DNA from: an uncultured Porphyromonadaceae bacterium | Lineage (GTDB): Bacteria > Bacteroidota > Bacteroidia > Bacteroidales > Coprobacteraceae | Direction of reading: 5' to 3' | NCBI GenBank assembly: GCA_900545915.1 | Contig: URAV01000023.1 | Coordinates: forward strand, 1 to 57,937 | DNA length: 57,937 nucleotides | Shown: piece by piece, positions 33,181 through 42,225 of the stretch | How positions within the stretch are numbered: the first letter of the stretch is position 1 | Layout: each line of letters starts with the position of its first letter | Notes under the pieces: generated by a model | Told to the model about the DNA's origin: nothing | What the model saw: only the letters and a program-made list of their open reading frames with translations | Database searches by the model: none | Position numbers and translations under genes: made by a program

Positions 33181-35934
33181 ATGAAACGTTTAGTTTTTTT
33201 TCTTCCTTTTTTTCTGGTCGGACTTGCATTTCAGATGCAAGCCCAACCGGGATATCATACAATTCCTTTAGACGGAATATGGTCATTTAAAGCAGATCCT
33301 CTCGGAATGGGTCTCCAAAGTAATGGGTTGCAGATGTTTCCATCTCTTGCCGAAACAATTACATTACCCGGTTCTACCGATGAAGCAGGTAAAGGAATTC
33401 GTACACAAGGACTCTCTTCTATACGGCTGACAAGAATGTTTGAATATAAAGGTCCGGCATGGTATGAAAAAAAGGTTTTTATTCCGGAAGATTGGGCGGG
33501 GAAAGAGATTTCTTTATTTCTTGAAAGAGTTCACTGGGAAACTAAATTATGGGTGAATGGAGTTTATGTCGGACGGGAGGAAAGTCTGTCAGTCCCTCAT
33601 GTTTATATGTTGGGAAAATTCCTGAGACCCGGCGAGATAAACACGATACGTTTACGTGTAAATAATGACTTGATTTATAATATTGAGTATAGCCATGCCA
33701 TCAGTGCCGAAACGCAAACTAACTGGAACGGTATTATCGGAAAAATAGAGCTAAGGGCGACAGATAAAGTATATATTTCGGATGTGCAAGTATATCCTGA
33801 TATTAAAGGAAAGAAAGTCCGTTTGGAAGTGACTTTCAATAATTGCGACAAGCTATCGTTGAAGGGTGATCTGGAAATTAAGGGGGGAACTGTGGATAAT
33901 CTTATTTATATTCCGGAGAAGAAAGTTTCTGTGGTAGGCAAAGATTCGCTTATCATTTTGAAAATGGATTTATTCCTCGGAGATCAGGTCAGAACTTGGG
34001 ATGAGTTTGATCCGAATCTTTATCGATTAGAACTTTCATTGAACGTTAAAAACGGAGAAAAATCTTATTCTGATACGAAACAGGTCGAATTCGGCATGCG
34101 TGAAGTAGGTGTAAAAGGCACTCGCTTTACGATGAACGGGCGTGAAATATTTATACGGGGAACAGTCAACAGTGCCGAGTTTCCGTTGACAGGATATCCG
34201 GTAATGGATGAATCGGGATGGTTTCGGATTTTGAAAACCTGCAAAGATTACGGATTGAATTGTGTCCGTTTTCATTCATGGTGTCCTCCTGAAGCTGCAT
34301 TTAAGGTCGCCGATCGTTTAGGAATTTATTTGCAAATAGAAAATTCCGATTGGCGCTTTACGGTAGGAGAAGATAAAGCCGTTAATGATTTTCTCCGTCG
34401 TGAGGCAGACCGGATATTCAAAGAATATGGGAATCATCCTTCGTTTGTCTTTTTCTGTGAGGGAAATGAACTTTGCGGTTCGGGAGTAAAAGAGTTTCTT
34501 TCAGAGCTGGTAACTCATTGGAAACGAGATACTAGGCATCTTTATACGGGAAGTGCAGCATATCCCTATGTCCCGGAAAATCAATATAATGTATTATATG
34601 GGGCACGTCCTCATAGGTGGAAAGAAGGTTTAAAAAGCCGTTTTAATGTTGCCCCTTTGAATACTTTATATGATTATTCGGAATACGTGAAAAAGTACCC
34701 GATACCGATGATTACGCATGAAATAGGACAATGGTGTGTTTACCCTAATTATGATGAGATAAAAAAATATACAGGCGTTCTTAAGCCATATAATTATCAG
34801 ATATTCAGAGAATCGTTGCGCGATCATCACATGTTGGATCTGGCTTCGGAGTTTACACTGGCGTCAGGTAAGTTCCATTTAATACAAAAAAAAGAGGAGT
34901 TTGAATCTTATTATCGTACGCCGGGTATGGCCGGGTATCACTTGTTGCAGTTGAATGATTTTCCCGGTCAGGGAACGTCTCCTGTGGGTGTGGTAGATGT
35001 TTTTTGGGATTCGAAACCGTATGTTACTGCAGATGAATTTAAAAGTATGGTTTCCCCTTGTCTTCCGCTATTGTTGACCTCGTCATTTGTTTGGACGAAT
35101 GATTCGGTTTTTACCGGCGAGGCACGTATTGCGAATTTCGGGAAATCGGATATAAAAAAGGCTGCGTTGAAATGGACTTTAGAATACCCTGATGGCAAAA
35201 TATATGCACAGGGAAAACTTCCGGCAAAAGATATACCGATCGGTAGTCCACATTCTTTAGGTAAAATAAAAATTCCACTGAAAGGAATTAAAAAAGCAGA
35301 ACAAATGAAACTTGTGTTCGGTATTGCTGGAACTTCATATCGGAATCAATGGGATATATGGGTATATCCGGCAGTTTTACCAGAAGTGAAGCTCCCTTCT
35401 GAAATAAAAATTGCAAATTCATGGAATGCCGAAATAAAAGAGTATTTGAAACAGGGAGGTAAGGTACTTTTACTTGCAGATACTGCAGATGTCCATACTA
35501 CGGTTTCATCTTGTTTCTCCGGGATTTCATGGAATGCGGTCTGGTCTGGTATGCCTCCTGAACTATTGGGTATTTTGTGCGATCCTTCACACCCGTTATA
35601 TGCATATTTCCCTACGGAGTTTCATTCTAACTGGCAGTGGTGGGATTTGGTAATTCCTTCTAAATTAATGAATTTAGATCATACTCCTTCGACTTATAGG
35701 CCGTTGTTGCAGATGATTCCAGACTGGAATAAGAATAATAAACTGGGGTTGGTAGCTGAGGCTAAAGTCGGCAAAGGAAGATTGTTGATTTGTACAATAG
35801 ATTTGATTCGTAACATGGATAAAAGACCTGTGGCACGGCAATTTTTATATAGTTTGAAGAAGTATGTAAGCAGTCCTGATTTTCATCCGGAAGAAGAACT
35901 GTCCGAACAGGCTGTCGATGTATTGTTTAATTAA
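33181..35934 (+). CDS. Secreted glycoside hydrolase family 2 enzyme, paralogue of the 17951 gene
   Basis: This 917-aa enzyme copies the layout of the GH2 at 17951-20752: signal peptide (cut ...QMQAQ), sugar-binding jelly roll, Ig domain, TIM barrel and a 300-residue C-terminal extension ending FPTEFHSNWQWW. Acid/base Glu430 lies in CEGNELCG and nucleophile Glu514 in THEIGQW. The two proteins probably arose by duplication and may handle related linkages. GH2 enzymes release terminal beta-galactose, beta-glucuronic acid or beta-mannose; I cannot choose. It is second in the 12-gene operon, with a 36-bp gap before and 12 bp after. Confidence 0.9.
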   Translation: MKRLVFFLPFFLVGLAFQMQAQPGYHTIPLDGIWSFKADPLGMGLQSNGLQMFPSLAETITLPGSTDEAGKGIRTQGLSSIRLTRMFEYKGPAWYEKKVFIPEDWAGKEISLFLERVHWETKLWVNGVYVGREESLSVPHVYMLGKFLRPGEINTIRLRVNNDLIYNIEYSHAISAETQTNWNGIIGKIELRATDKVYISDVQVYPDIKGKKVRLEVTFNNCDKLSLKGDLEIKGGTVDNLIYIPEKKVSVVGKDSLIILKMDLFLGDQVRTWDEFDPNLYRLELSLNVKNGEKSYSDTKQVEFGMREVGVKGTRFTMNGREIFIRGTVNSAEFPLTGYPVMDESGWFRILKTCKDYGLNCVRFHSWCPPEAAFKVADRLGIYLQIENSDWRFTVGEDKAVNDFLRREADRIFKEYGNHPSFVFFCEGNELCGSGVKEFLSELVTHWKRDTRHLYTGSAAYPYVPENQYNVLYGARPHRWKEGLKSRFNVAPLNTLYDYSEYVKKYPIPMITHEIGQWCVYPNYDEIKKYTGVLKPYNYQIFRESLRDHHMLDLASEFTLASGKFHLIQKKEEFESYYRTPGMAGYHLLQLNDFPGQGTSPVGVVDVFWDSKPYVTADEFKSMVSPCLPLLLTSSFVWTNDSVFTGEARIANFGKSDIKKAALKWTLEYPDGKIYAQGKLPAKDIPIGSPHSLGKIKIPLKGIKKAEQMKLVFGIAGTSYRNQWDIWVYPAVLPEVKLPSEIKIANSWNAEIKEYLKQGGKVLLLADTADVHTTVSSCFSGISWNAVWSGMPPELLGILCDPSHPLYAYFPTEFHSNWQWWDLVIPSKLMNLDHTPSTYRPLLQMIPDWNKNNKLGLVAEAKVGKGRLLICTIDLIRNMDKRPVARQFLYSLKKYVSSPDFHPEEELSEQAVDVLFN

Positions 35935-35946
35935 ATAGATCTCTTT

Positions 35947-36660
35947 ATGCTTATCAAAAGATTAGTATCGGTAATATTTGGTGTCTGTATAGTTTGTGTT
36001 GTAAATGCCCAATCGGCAACAGGAAACTATGTTAATAATTTGAGAAATGAGTTAGTAAAGACATGGCCGCATAACCGGACTATAAATATTGTTTTTCATG
36101 GTCACAGTGTTCCGTCCGGTTATGCCAATACTCCCGTTGTGAATACTTTAAGTGCTTATCCGCATTTAGTCCTTCATGCAATAAAAAAATATTATCCTTA
36201 TGCCGTAGTAAATGTAATTACGACCTCTATCGGAGGAGAACAGTCTGAGCAGGGAGAAAAACGATTTAAGAAGGAGGTACTAAATCATCATCCGGATTTG
36301 TTATTTATCGATTATGCATTGAATGACAGAAGTATAGGATTGGAACGATCATTAAAAGCTTGGGAGAAAATGATTAAGCAGGCTCTGAAACAGAATGTGA
36401 AAGTCGTTTTAATGACCCCTACACCCGATCTTACTGAAAATATTTTGGATGAGAATACTCCATTAGCCAAGCATGCCCGGCAAATACGTGATTTGGCATC
36501 GAAATATCATCTGGGGTTGGTCGATAGTTATGCTATGTTTATAAAATTGGTTAAAGAAGGTGAAGATCTTCACAAATACATGAGTCAGTCGAATCATCCT
36601 AATGCAGAAGGGCATAAGGTCGTTTTGAGAGCGATTGAAAAATGGTTCGTTTCACGATAG
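35947..36660 (+). CDS. SGNH/GDSL-family hydrolase (putative glycan esterase)
   Basis: The 237-aa secreted protein (signal cut ...VVNAQ) keeps most SGNH blocks: block I FHGHSVPSGY with the nucleophile Ser, block II SIGGEQSE, block III LNDRS with Asn, and block V SNHPNAEGH with His. The catalytic Asp usually found three residues before that His is replaced (QSNH), leaving a Ser-His dyad at best. HGHSVP proteins are common in Bacteroidetes sugar loci and are likely acetyl or acyl esterases that strip ester groups from the glycan. It is third in the enzyme operon. The substrate is inferred. Confidence 0.75.
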   Translation: MLIKRLVSVIFGVCIVCVVNAQSATGNYVNNLRNELVKTWPHNRTINIVFHGHSVPSGYANTPVVNTLSAYPHLVLHAIKKYYPYAVVNVITTSIGGEQSEQGEKRFKKEVLNHHPDLLFIDYALNDRSIGLERSLKAWEKMIKQALKQNVKVVLMTPTPDLTENILDENTPLAKHARQIRDLASKYHLGLVDSYAMFIKLVKEGEDLHKYMSQSNHPNAEGHKVVLRAIEKWFVSR

Positions 36661-36672
36661 GAAGAGAAATAT

Positions 36673-38622
36673 ATGAGAATAGGGAATCTTGTTAAAATGG
36701 GAACTTTCATTATTATCGGAATATTTATTTTCCCATATATTTTGTATGCACAGAAAGGTTACTATTTTTTTTCGGATTCGGATAAGATTGCTATTCGAAA
36801 TTCGGCAAATACTTTATGGGGCAGTGTGATTATAGAATCGATGAAAGAAAAAGTAAATGAACGTCGTTCCCATAAAATGGAAGTTCCTTTGTTAGAGGGA
36901 GGTCATCTCCATGATTATTTTTGTCCGATACATAACCTTTCTTTTAGTTTCGAATGGGATAAACCGAATGAACATTATTGTTCTGCATGTGAGAAATATT
37001 GGAAAGAGAACAAGCGTTATGATTGGGCATGGATAAATAGGGTACATGCGGAGAATCTGCAATATTTGGAGAATTGTACTTATTTGTATTTGGCAACGGA
37101 AGATACGGTTTATGCAACTTATATCCGTGACATGTTGCTTGATTATGCATATAAATATCCTACTTATTTCGAACATAATACGAATCGTGTGGCAACCGGC
37201 TTGAATAGCGGTAAGTTATTCGGACAAAGTCTTGATGAGTCGGTTTGGGCGAGCGATGCTGCCCGGGCTTATTCAGTTGCAAAGGGGATAATGTCTTCCG
37301 ATGAAGTAAAAAAAATAGAAACCGGCTATCTGAGACCTTGTGCCGAGTTGTTGCTTAAACGTCGGGGTGGAGGAAATTGGCAGGTATGGCATAATAGCGG
37401 ATTGATTGCTTTAGGAGTTGCTTTGGAAGATGATAGAATAGTCGATATTGCACTGAATGACAAACAATGCGGATATTATGCCCTAATGGAAAGGCATGTA
37501 CATGATGACGGTTGGTGGAATGAAGGTTCTCCGACATACCATTATTACCCTTTAAGAGCTATGTTGTTATCTGCCGAAGCGTTGCGTTGTCGAAATATAA
37601 ATTTGTATGATCGTAAGTTGTTGGATATGTTGGCTTCTCCGGCACGGGGAGTGTATGCCGATCTTTCTTTTCCGGCGCATAATGACGGTTGGTACGGCGA
37701 ATCGCTTTTGGCGCAGACTAAATTGTATGAATTGGCTTATGCAAGGTCTCATAATCCGTTATTCCGCAATATATTGGAACGTTGTTATGGTTTTGTCAGC
37801 CGAACTTCCGCTGAGGCTTTGTTCAATCCGGTATCGATGGAGCAAAAAGGAAAACCCGAGTATGGAAAGAGTACCTATTTTAAAGATCTCGGAGTCGGTG
37901 TTTTAAGATATCAGGATAAAACAGTCGTTTTAAAATATGGACCGTATGGTGGTGGGCACGGGCATCCGGATAAGCTATCCATATCTATTCACAACGGGAA
38001 ACGTGAAATTTTACCCGATTTGGGAACGTCGGCTTATGGTGTACCCGATTTTACAACTTGGTATCGAAAATCTTTAGCACATAATACGGTTACGGTCGAC
38101 GGTAAAGATCAAGCTCCGGTTACAGGGAAATTGATTCGTTTTTTACTGTCTTCATCCGGAGGTACAATTGAAGCAGAAGTGGATAGTGCGTATAATGGTG
38201 TAAAGATGAGACGCTGTGTGACTCTTAAAAAAAATCGGTTGTCGGATAATTTTGTTTGCGAGTCGTCGAGATCTCATGTTTATGATTATGTATTGTTGTT
38301 TACAGAACCTTTGGATCTTCCTTGGGTAGGGAAAGAAATAGCCATAACAGATGCTCCTGTATATGAAAAAATCCAGAATATGAAACGGTGTATTGTCCAG
38401 GGAAAATTTACTATACAGATGTCTGATGCAGAGATACGAATCGAGCCTGGCTGTGACGAAATAGAACTTTATACCGGGGTAGCACCCGGGATACCCCCTA
38501 CTAATCCCGGAGTTATAACGAAAAATCATAGTGAGCAACGAGAGACACAACCTTGTTATCCTTTAATTATCAGAGTAAAAGGTGAGAAAATGAATATACA
38601 AACAATTTGGAATTTAAAATAG
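36673..38622 (+). CDS. Heparinase II/III-type polysaccharide lyase
   Basis: The 649-aa protein has an N-terminal signal/anchor segment, an (alpha/alpha) toroid (about 90-340) and a heparinase II/III beta-sandwich (about 370-620). Recognisable active-site stretches are NWQVWHNSGLIALG, EGSPTYHYYPL with a candidate catalytic Tyr, GGGHGHPDKLSISIHNG and WYRKSLAHNTVTVDG. The fold covers alginate lyases (PL15, PL17), heparinases (PL12, PL21) and ulvan-type lyases, all of which cut next to uronic acids by beta-elimination. With the unsaturated-uronyl hydrolase and sulfatase in the same operon, an acidic glycan substrate is likely. A Cys/His cluster near residues 75-105 (FCPIHNL, YCSACEK) looks like a structural metal site. 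Confidence 0.85.
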   Translation: MRIGNLVKMGTFIIIGIFIFPYILYAQKGYYFFSDSDKIAIRNSANTLWGSVIIESMKEKVNERRSHKMEVPLLEGGHLHDYFCPIHNLSFSFEWDKPNEHYCSACEKYWKENKRYDWAWINRVHAENLQYLENCTYLYLATEDTVYATYIRDMLLDYAYKYPTYFEHNTNRVATGLNSGKLFGQSLDESVWASDAARAYSVAKGIMSSDEVKKIETGYLRPCAELLLKRRGGGNWQVWHNSGLIALGVALEDDRIVDIALNDKQCGYYALMERHVHDDGWWNEGSPTYHYYPLRAMLLSAEALRCRNINLYDRKLLDMLASPARGVYADLSFPAHNDGWYGESLLAQTKLYELAYARSHNPLFRNILERCYGFVSRTSAEALFNPVSMEQKGKPEYGKSTYFKDLGVGVLRYQDKTVVLKYGPYGGGHGHPDKLSISIHNGKREILPDLGTSAYGVPDFTTWYRKSLAHNTVTVDGKDQAPVTGKLIRFLLSSSGGTIEAEVDSAYNGVKMRRCVTLKKNRLSDNFVCESSRSHVYDYVLLFTEPLDLPWVGKEIAITDAPVYEKIQNMKRCIVQGKFTIQMSDAEIRIEPGCDEIELYTGVAPGIPPTNPGVITKNHSEQRETQPCYPLIIRVKGEKMNIQTIWNLK

Positions 38623-38628
38623 AAAAGT

Positions 38629-40617
38629 ATGAAAAATATAATTATAAAATATTGTATTGTCTTTTTTAGCTTTTTATTTTTTATATCGGGAAGTCTTTTT
38701 GCTCGTGATGAAATGTCTCTTTGCGGAGTATGGAAATTTGCATTAGAGCGAGATTATAAATCTTATGATTCTTGGACGGAAGGTTTTGAATTCGGGCGAG
38801 ATGTAACCGTTCCTCATACGTGGAATGTAGAAGATAAAACGGAACGTATATTCGGAAAGGCCTGGTATGAAAAGCGAACGATTGTCCCGGAGAATTGGAA
38901 GGGTAAACATGTCCGTCTTTGTTTTGATGCGGTATATCGGGATGTTGCTGTTTGGGTTAATGGAAAACAAGCGGGTACACATTCGGGATCGGGATTTACG
39001 GAATTTTCTTTTGACATATCTCGTTTACTAAAATATGGGAAAGAAAATCGAATAACAGTGTCTGTCGATAATTCTTTTTCTGAACATGCTCTGCCTTATA
39101 AAGCTAAATTCGATTGGCCGAATGATGGGGGGATTATTCGACCGGTAAAGCTTTTAGCTTTGGAAAAACCGGCAGTTCGTTCTGCGTTTGTTCGTTATGA
39201 TATAGATTTTAGTAATAGTTCCGCAGGTATGGATATAGAGGTGAGAAGTTGGAATCCGGAAATAAAGAAGCTTTCTTATGATGTAATTATCAAAGAATGG
39301 AAATCGGGGAATACCATTTTTGAAAAAATGTTTGATGTCGATATGAAAGACGGCATATCTCGATTAAAATTCGGATTGGATAATGTTAAATTGTGGCACT
39401 TCGATACTCCTCATTTATATACGTTGGAAATAAAAAGTGTACAGAAGGGTAAAGTATCGGATTCATATACAACGCGTTTCGGAATACGAAAAGTCGAGAT
39501 TAAGGGAGATACGCTTCTTTTGAATAACGAACCTGTTCGACTTCCGGGAATAGAATATATGCCGGGCAGTTATCCTGAGTTCGGTATGGCAGAACCGTTG
39601 TGGGTTATGGAAAAGGCTGTGGAACAGATAAAAGAATTGAATTGTGTCCTTACCCGTTGTCATTGGCAATATGATAAACGCTATTTCGATTTGTTGGACG
39701 AAAAGGGAATATTGGCTCAGGAAGAAATTCCTTGGTGGCAGGCTCCGGGGAATCTGACTCCGGAATTGGAGAATTTGGCGAAGTCACAGATAGACGAAAT
39801 GATAGAAAGAGATTTTAATCATCCGTCGATCATTTCGTGGGGAGTAAGTAACGAAGTATTTTATAATACGGATAAAGATATTTACAGGAGATTGATTCGG
39901 TATGCTAAGGATTATAATTCGGGACGATTCGTGACGGTGGTTTCAAATGAGATATTCGATCGTCTTGAAAATGACGAATCTCTTTTAGGCGATATTCCTA
40001 CATGGAACGATTATACCGGGACTTGGCATGGCAAGAGCAGAGAGGAGACGCCCGATAAATTGGCGTTGATTAACAATCGTACCTTAAAAGGACGTCCTTT
40101 ATTGATTACGGAACACGGATTGTGCGAACCGCGTTTTGTGGGAGCAGATGCACGTCGTGTTGTAGAAATGGCTTATCATTATGACCAGTGGGCTAAAAAC
40201 CGGTTTATTATCGGGGTGATTTATTTTTCATTGAACGATTATCGTACACATGTCGGTGAAGCCGGTTTTGGACGATATAAGTCACGAGTGCACGGTTTGT
40301 CATCGATGTGGTTTGACAAAAAGCCTTCTTTTCAAGTATATAAAGGATTGGCTGCCCCTATATATGTAGAAAATTTACATATACGAGCTTCTGGAGAAGA
40401 GGCTCAGGTAGTTTTAAGGGTAAAAGATGATTTGCCTTCTTATACTTTAAAAAATTATACAGTGTGTTGGAAGACCGTTACAGGCGTGAAAAAATTGGAG
40501 TTACCCGATCTGAAACCGGGAGAACAATATACTTTCGAGATTAACGGATTAGATCCTTTATCTCGTCCCGATGTGAAAATTTTCAGACCGACAGGGTATT
40601 TAGTTACGGAGTATTAA
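38629..40617 (+). CDS. Glycoside hydrolase family 2 (beta-galactosidase/beta-glucuronidase type)
   Basis: At 662 aa this GH2 is shorter than the other two and lacks their C-terminal extension. It has a signal peptide (...GSLFA), jelly roll (LCGVWKFALE, VPHTWNVED), Ig domain and TIM barrel. DWPNDGGIIRPVKL is typical of beta-glucuronidase-like GH2 proteins. Acid/base Glu409 is in GVSNEVF and nucleophile Glu495 in ITEHGLCE. It should remove a terminal beta-linked galactose or glucuronic acid. It sits 6 bp after the lyase gene and 12 bp before a GH30 gene. Confidence 0.88.
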   Translation: MKNIIIKYCIVFFSFLFFISGSLFARDEMSLCGVWKFALERDYKSYDSWTEGFEFGRDVTVPHTWNVEDKTERIFGKAWYEKRTIVPENWKGKHVRLCFDAVYRDVAVWVNGKQAGTHSGSGFTEFSFDISRLLKYGKENRITVSVDNSFSEHALPYKAKFDWPNDGGIIRPVKLLALEKPAVRSAFVRYDIDFSNSSAGMDIEVRSWNPEIKKLSYDVIIKEWKSGNTIFEKMFDVDMKDGISRLKFGLDNVKLWHFDTPHLYTLEIKSVQKGKVSDSYTTRFGIRKVEIKGDTLLLNNEPVRLPGIEYMPGSYPEFGMAEPLWVMEKAVEQIKELNCVLTRCHWQYDKRYFDLLDEKGILAQEEIPWWQAPGNLTPELENLAKSQIDEMIERDFNHPSIISWGVSNEVFYNTDKDIYRRLIRYAKDYNSGRFVTVVSNEIFDRLENDESLLGDIPTWNDYTGTWHGKSREETPDKLALINNRTLKGRPLLITEHGLCEPRFVGADARRVVEMAYHYDQWAKNRFIIGVIYFSLNDYRTHVGEAGFGRYKSRVHGLSSMWFDKKPSFQVYKGLAAPIYVENLHIRASGEEAQVVLRVKDDLPSYTLKNYTVCWKTVTGVKKLELPDLKPGEQYTFEINGLDPLSRPDVKIFRPTGYLVTEY

Positions 40618-40629
40618 AATGTAGGTAGT

Positions 40630-42213
40630 ATGAAAAAATCGTTGTTATTTATTCTTTTTTGCAGTTTGTTTATGTTTGTATATTCAAAAGAGAATACGGT
40701 TATCGTTTTTCCTGATGAAGTACATCAGACGATTCATAGTTTCGGAGCTTCCGACTGTTGGCGTACCCAATATATCGGGAAAAACTGGCCGTTGGAAAAA
40801 AGAAATGCCATTGCCGATTACCTGTTCAGTACCGATTTTGACGAAAAGGGAAATCCTCGTGGAATAGGATTAACGCTTTGGCGTTTTAATATAGGTTCGG
40901 GAAGCCATGAAGTCGGAGAAAGAGGTGGGGTCGCATCGGAGTGGCGCAGAACTGAATGTTTTTTAGATTCTTTGGGACACTGGGACTGGTCGAAACAGGA
41001 AGGTCAGAGGTGGTTTTTACAAGCTGCCCGAGAAAGAAAAGTTCCGTATACATTAGGCTTTTCTATTTCAGCACCTGTATTTATGTCGAAAAACGGGATG
41101 GCGCGGGCCAGTGAGCCAACGCCTTATGCTAATCTGAAGTCTGATAAGTATGTCGATTATGCTCATTTTATGGCTGTCGTTTGTGAAAAATTGGGATTCG
41201 ATTACCTGAGCCCTATCAATGAACCTCAATGGAACTGGATTCATGCAAGTCAAGAGGGTATGCAAATGACTAATGAAGAATGCAATCGTTTAATCCGGTG
41301 TTTGGATAAGGAATTAAAAAAAATAAACAAGAATACTCGCATAGTTTTTGGAGAAGCCGGCTGTATTAATTATTTATATGAATCGGTGAAAGATAATCCG
41401 TTGAGGAGTAATCAAATAGAAGAAATATTTTCTACTGACGGAAAATATAGCATATCCGGATTGCAAAATGTTGCCCCTATTGTTTCGGGACATTCCTATT
41501 GGTCAACATGGTCGTTGGATTCATTAATCAGTTGGAGAAAACGATTGGATCGTAAAATAAAAACGGATTTACCCGGTACAGCTTATTGGCAAACCGAATA
41601 TTGCCCTATGGAGAAAAATGATGATAATCCGTATGGTGGTGGAAAACGAGATATAGGGATGAATACGGCATTATATGTAGCGCGTGTTATTCATAGCGAT
41701 TTGGTTTATGCGAATGCAGCTTCTTGGCAGTTTTGGACTGCTTTTTCGGAATGGGATTACAAAGACGGTCTGATTTATATCGATGACGGAAAATCTCCTC
41801 AAGGAGCTAATTCGTCTGATAATCCATTGATAGAATCTTGTAAATATGACGGGGTGTATAGAACGTCAAAACTAATGTGGGCTTTAGGAAATTATAGTTT
41901 ATTTATCCGTCCCGGTATGCAGAGAATTTCTGCGAATTTGCAAGGCGTTTCGGATGAAGAATCGGTACGGTCGTTGATGGTGTCTGCTTATAAAGATCCG
42001 ATTTCTGGTAAAATGGTTTTGGTTTTTATCAATTTCGTTCAGGATGAAGATATTGTGAATATTCAGTTCAAAGGAAATAAGAGTGCAGCTTCTGTAAAAT
42101 ATAAACAGTATATTACTTCCGAAGAATGTGATTTATCATATAAAGGTAACGTTGAAAATAAGGTCGTTATCCCTGCTCGATCGTTAGTGACTTTAGTGGC
42201 CGAAATGAAATAA
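40630..42213 (+). CDS. Glycoside hydrolase family 30 enzyme
   Basis: The 527-aa protein has a short signal peptide and a plain GH30 catalytic unit without LamG or T9SS parts. Acid/base Glu198 lies in SPINEPQWNW and nucleophile Glu323 in YWQTEYC. It shares SFGASDCWRTQYIGK, RRTECFL and GQRWFL with the LamG-GH30 at 29006-32179, so the two are paralogues likely to work on the same backbone, one at the surface and one in the periplasm. GH30 specificity here could be beta-1,6-galactanase or xylanase-like. It lies mid-operon with 12-bp gaps on both sides. Confidence 0.88.
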   Translation: MKKSLLFILFCSLFMFVYSKENTVIVFPDEVHQTIHSFGASDCWRTQYIGKNWPLEKRNAIADYLFSTDFDEKGNPRGIGLTLWRFNIGSGSHEVGERGGVASEWRRTECFLDSLGHWDWSKQEGQRWFLQAARERKVPYTLGFSISAPVFMSKNGMARASEPTPYANLKSDKYVDYAHFMAVVCEKLGFDYLSPINEPQWNWIHASQEGMQMTNEECNRLIRCLDKELKKINKNTRIVFGEAGCINYLYESVKDNPLRSNQIEEIFSTDGKYSISGLQNVAPIVSGHSYWSTWSLDSLISWRKRLDRKIKTDLPGTAYWQTEYCPMEKNDDNPYGGGKRDIGMNTALYVARVIHSDLVYANAASWQFWTAFSEWDYKDGLIYIDDGKSPQGANSSDNPLIESCKYDGVYRTSKLMWALGNYSLFIRPGMQRISANLQGVSDEESVRSLMVSAYKDPISGKMVLVFINFVQDEDIVNIQFKGNKSAASVKYKQYITSEECDLSYKGNVENKVVIPARSLVTLVAEMK

Positions 42214-42225
42214 GTATTTTATGTT

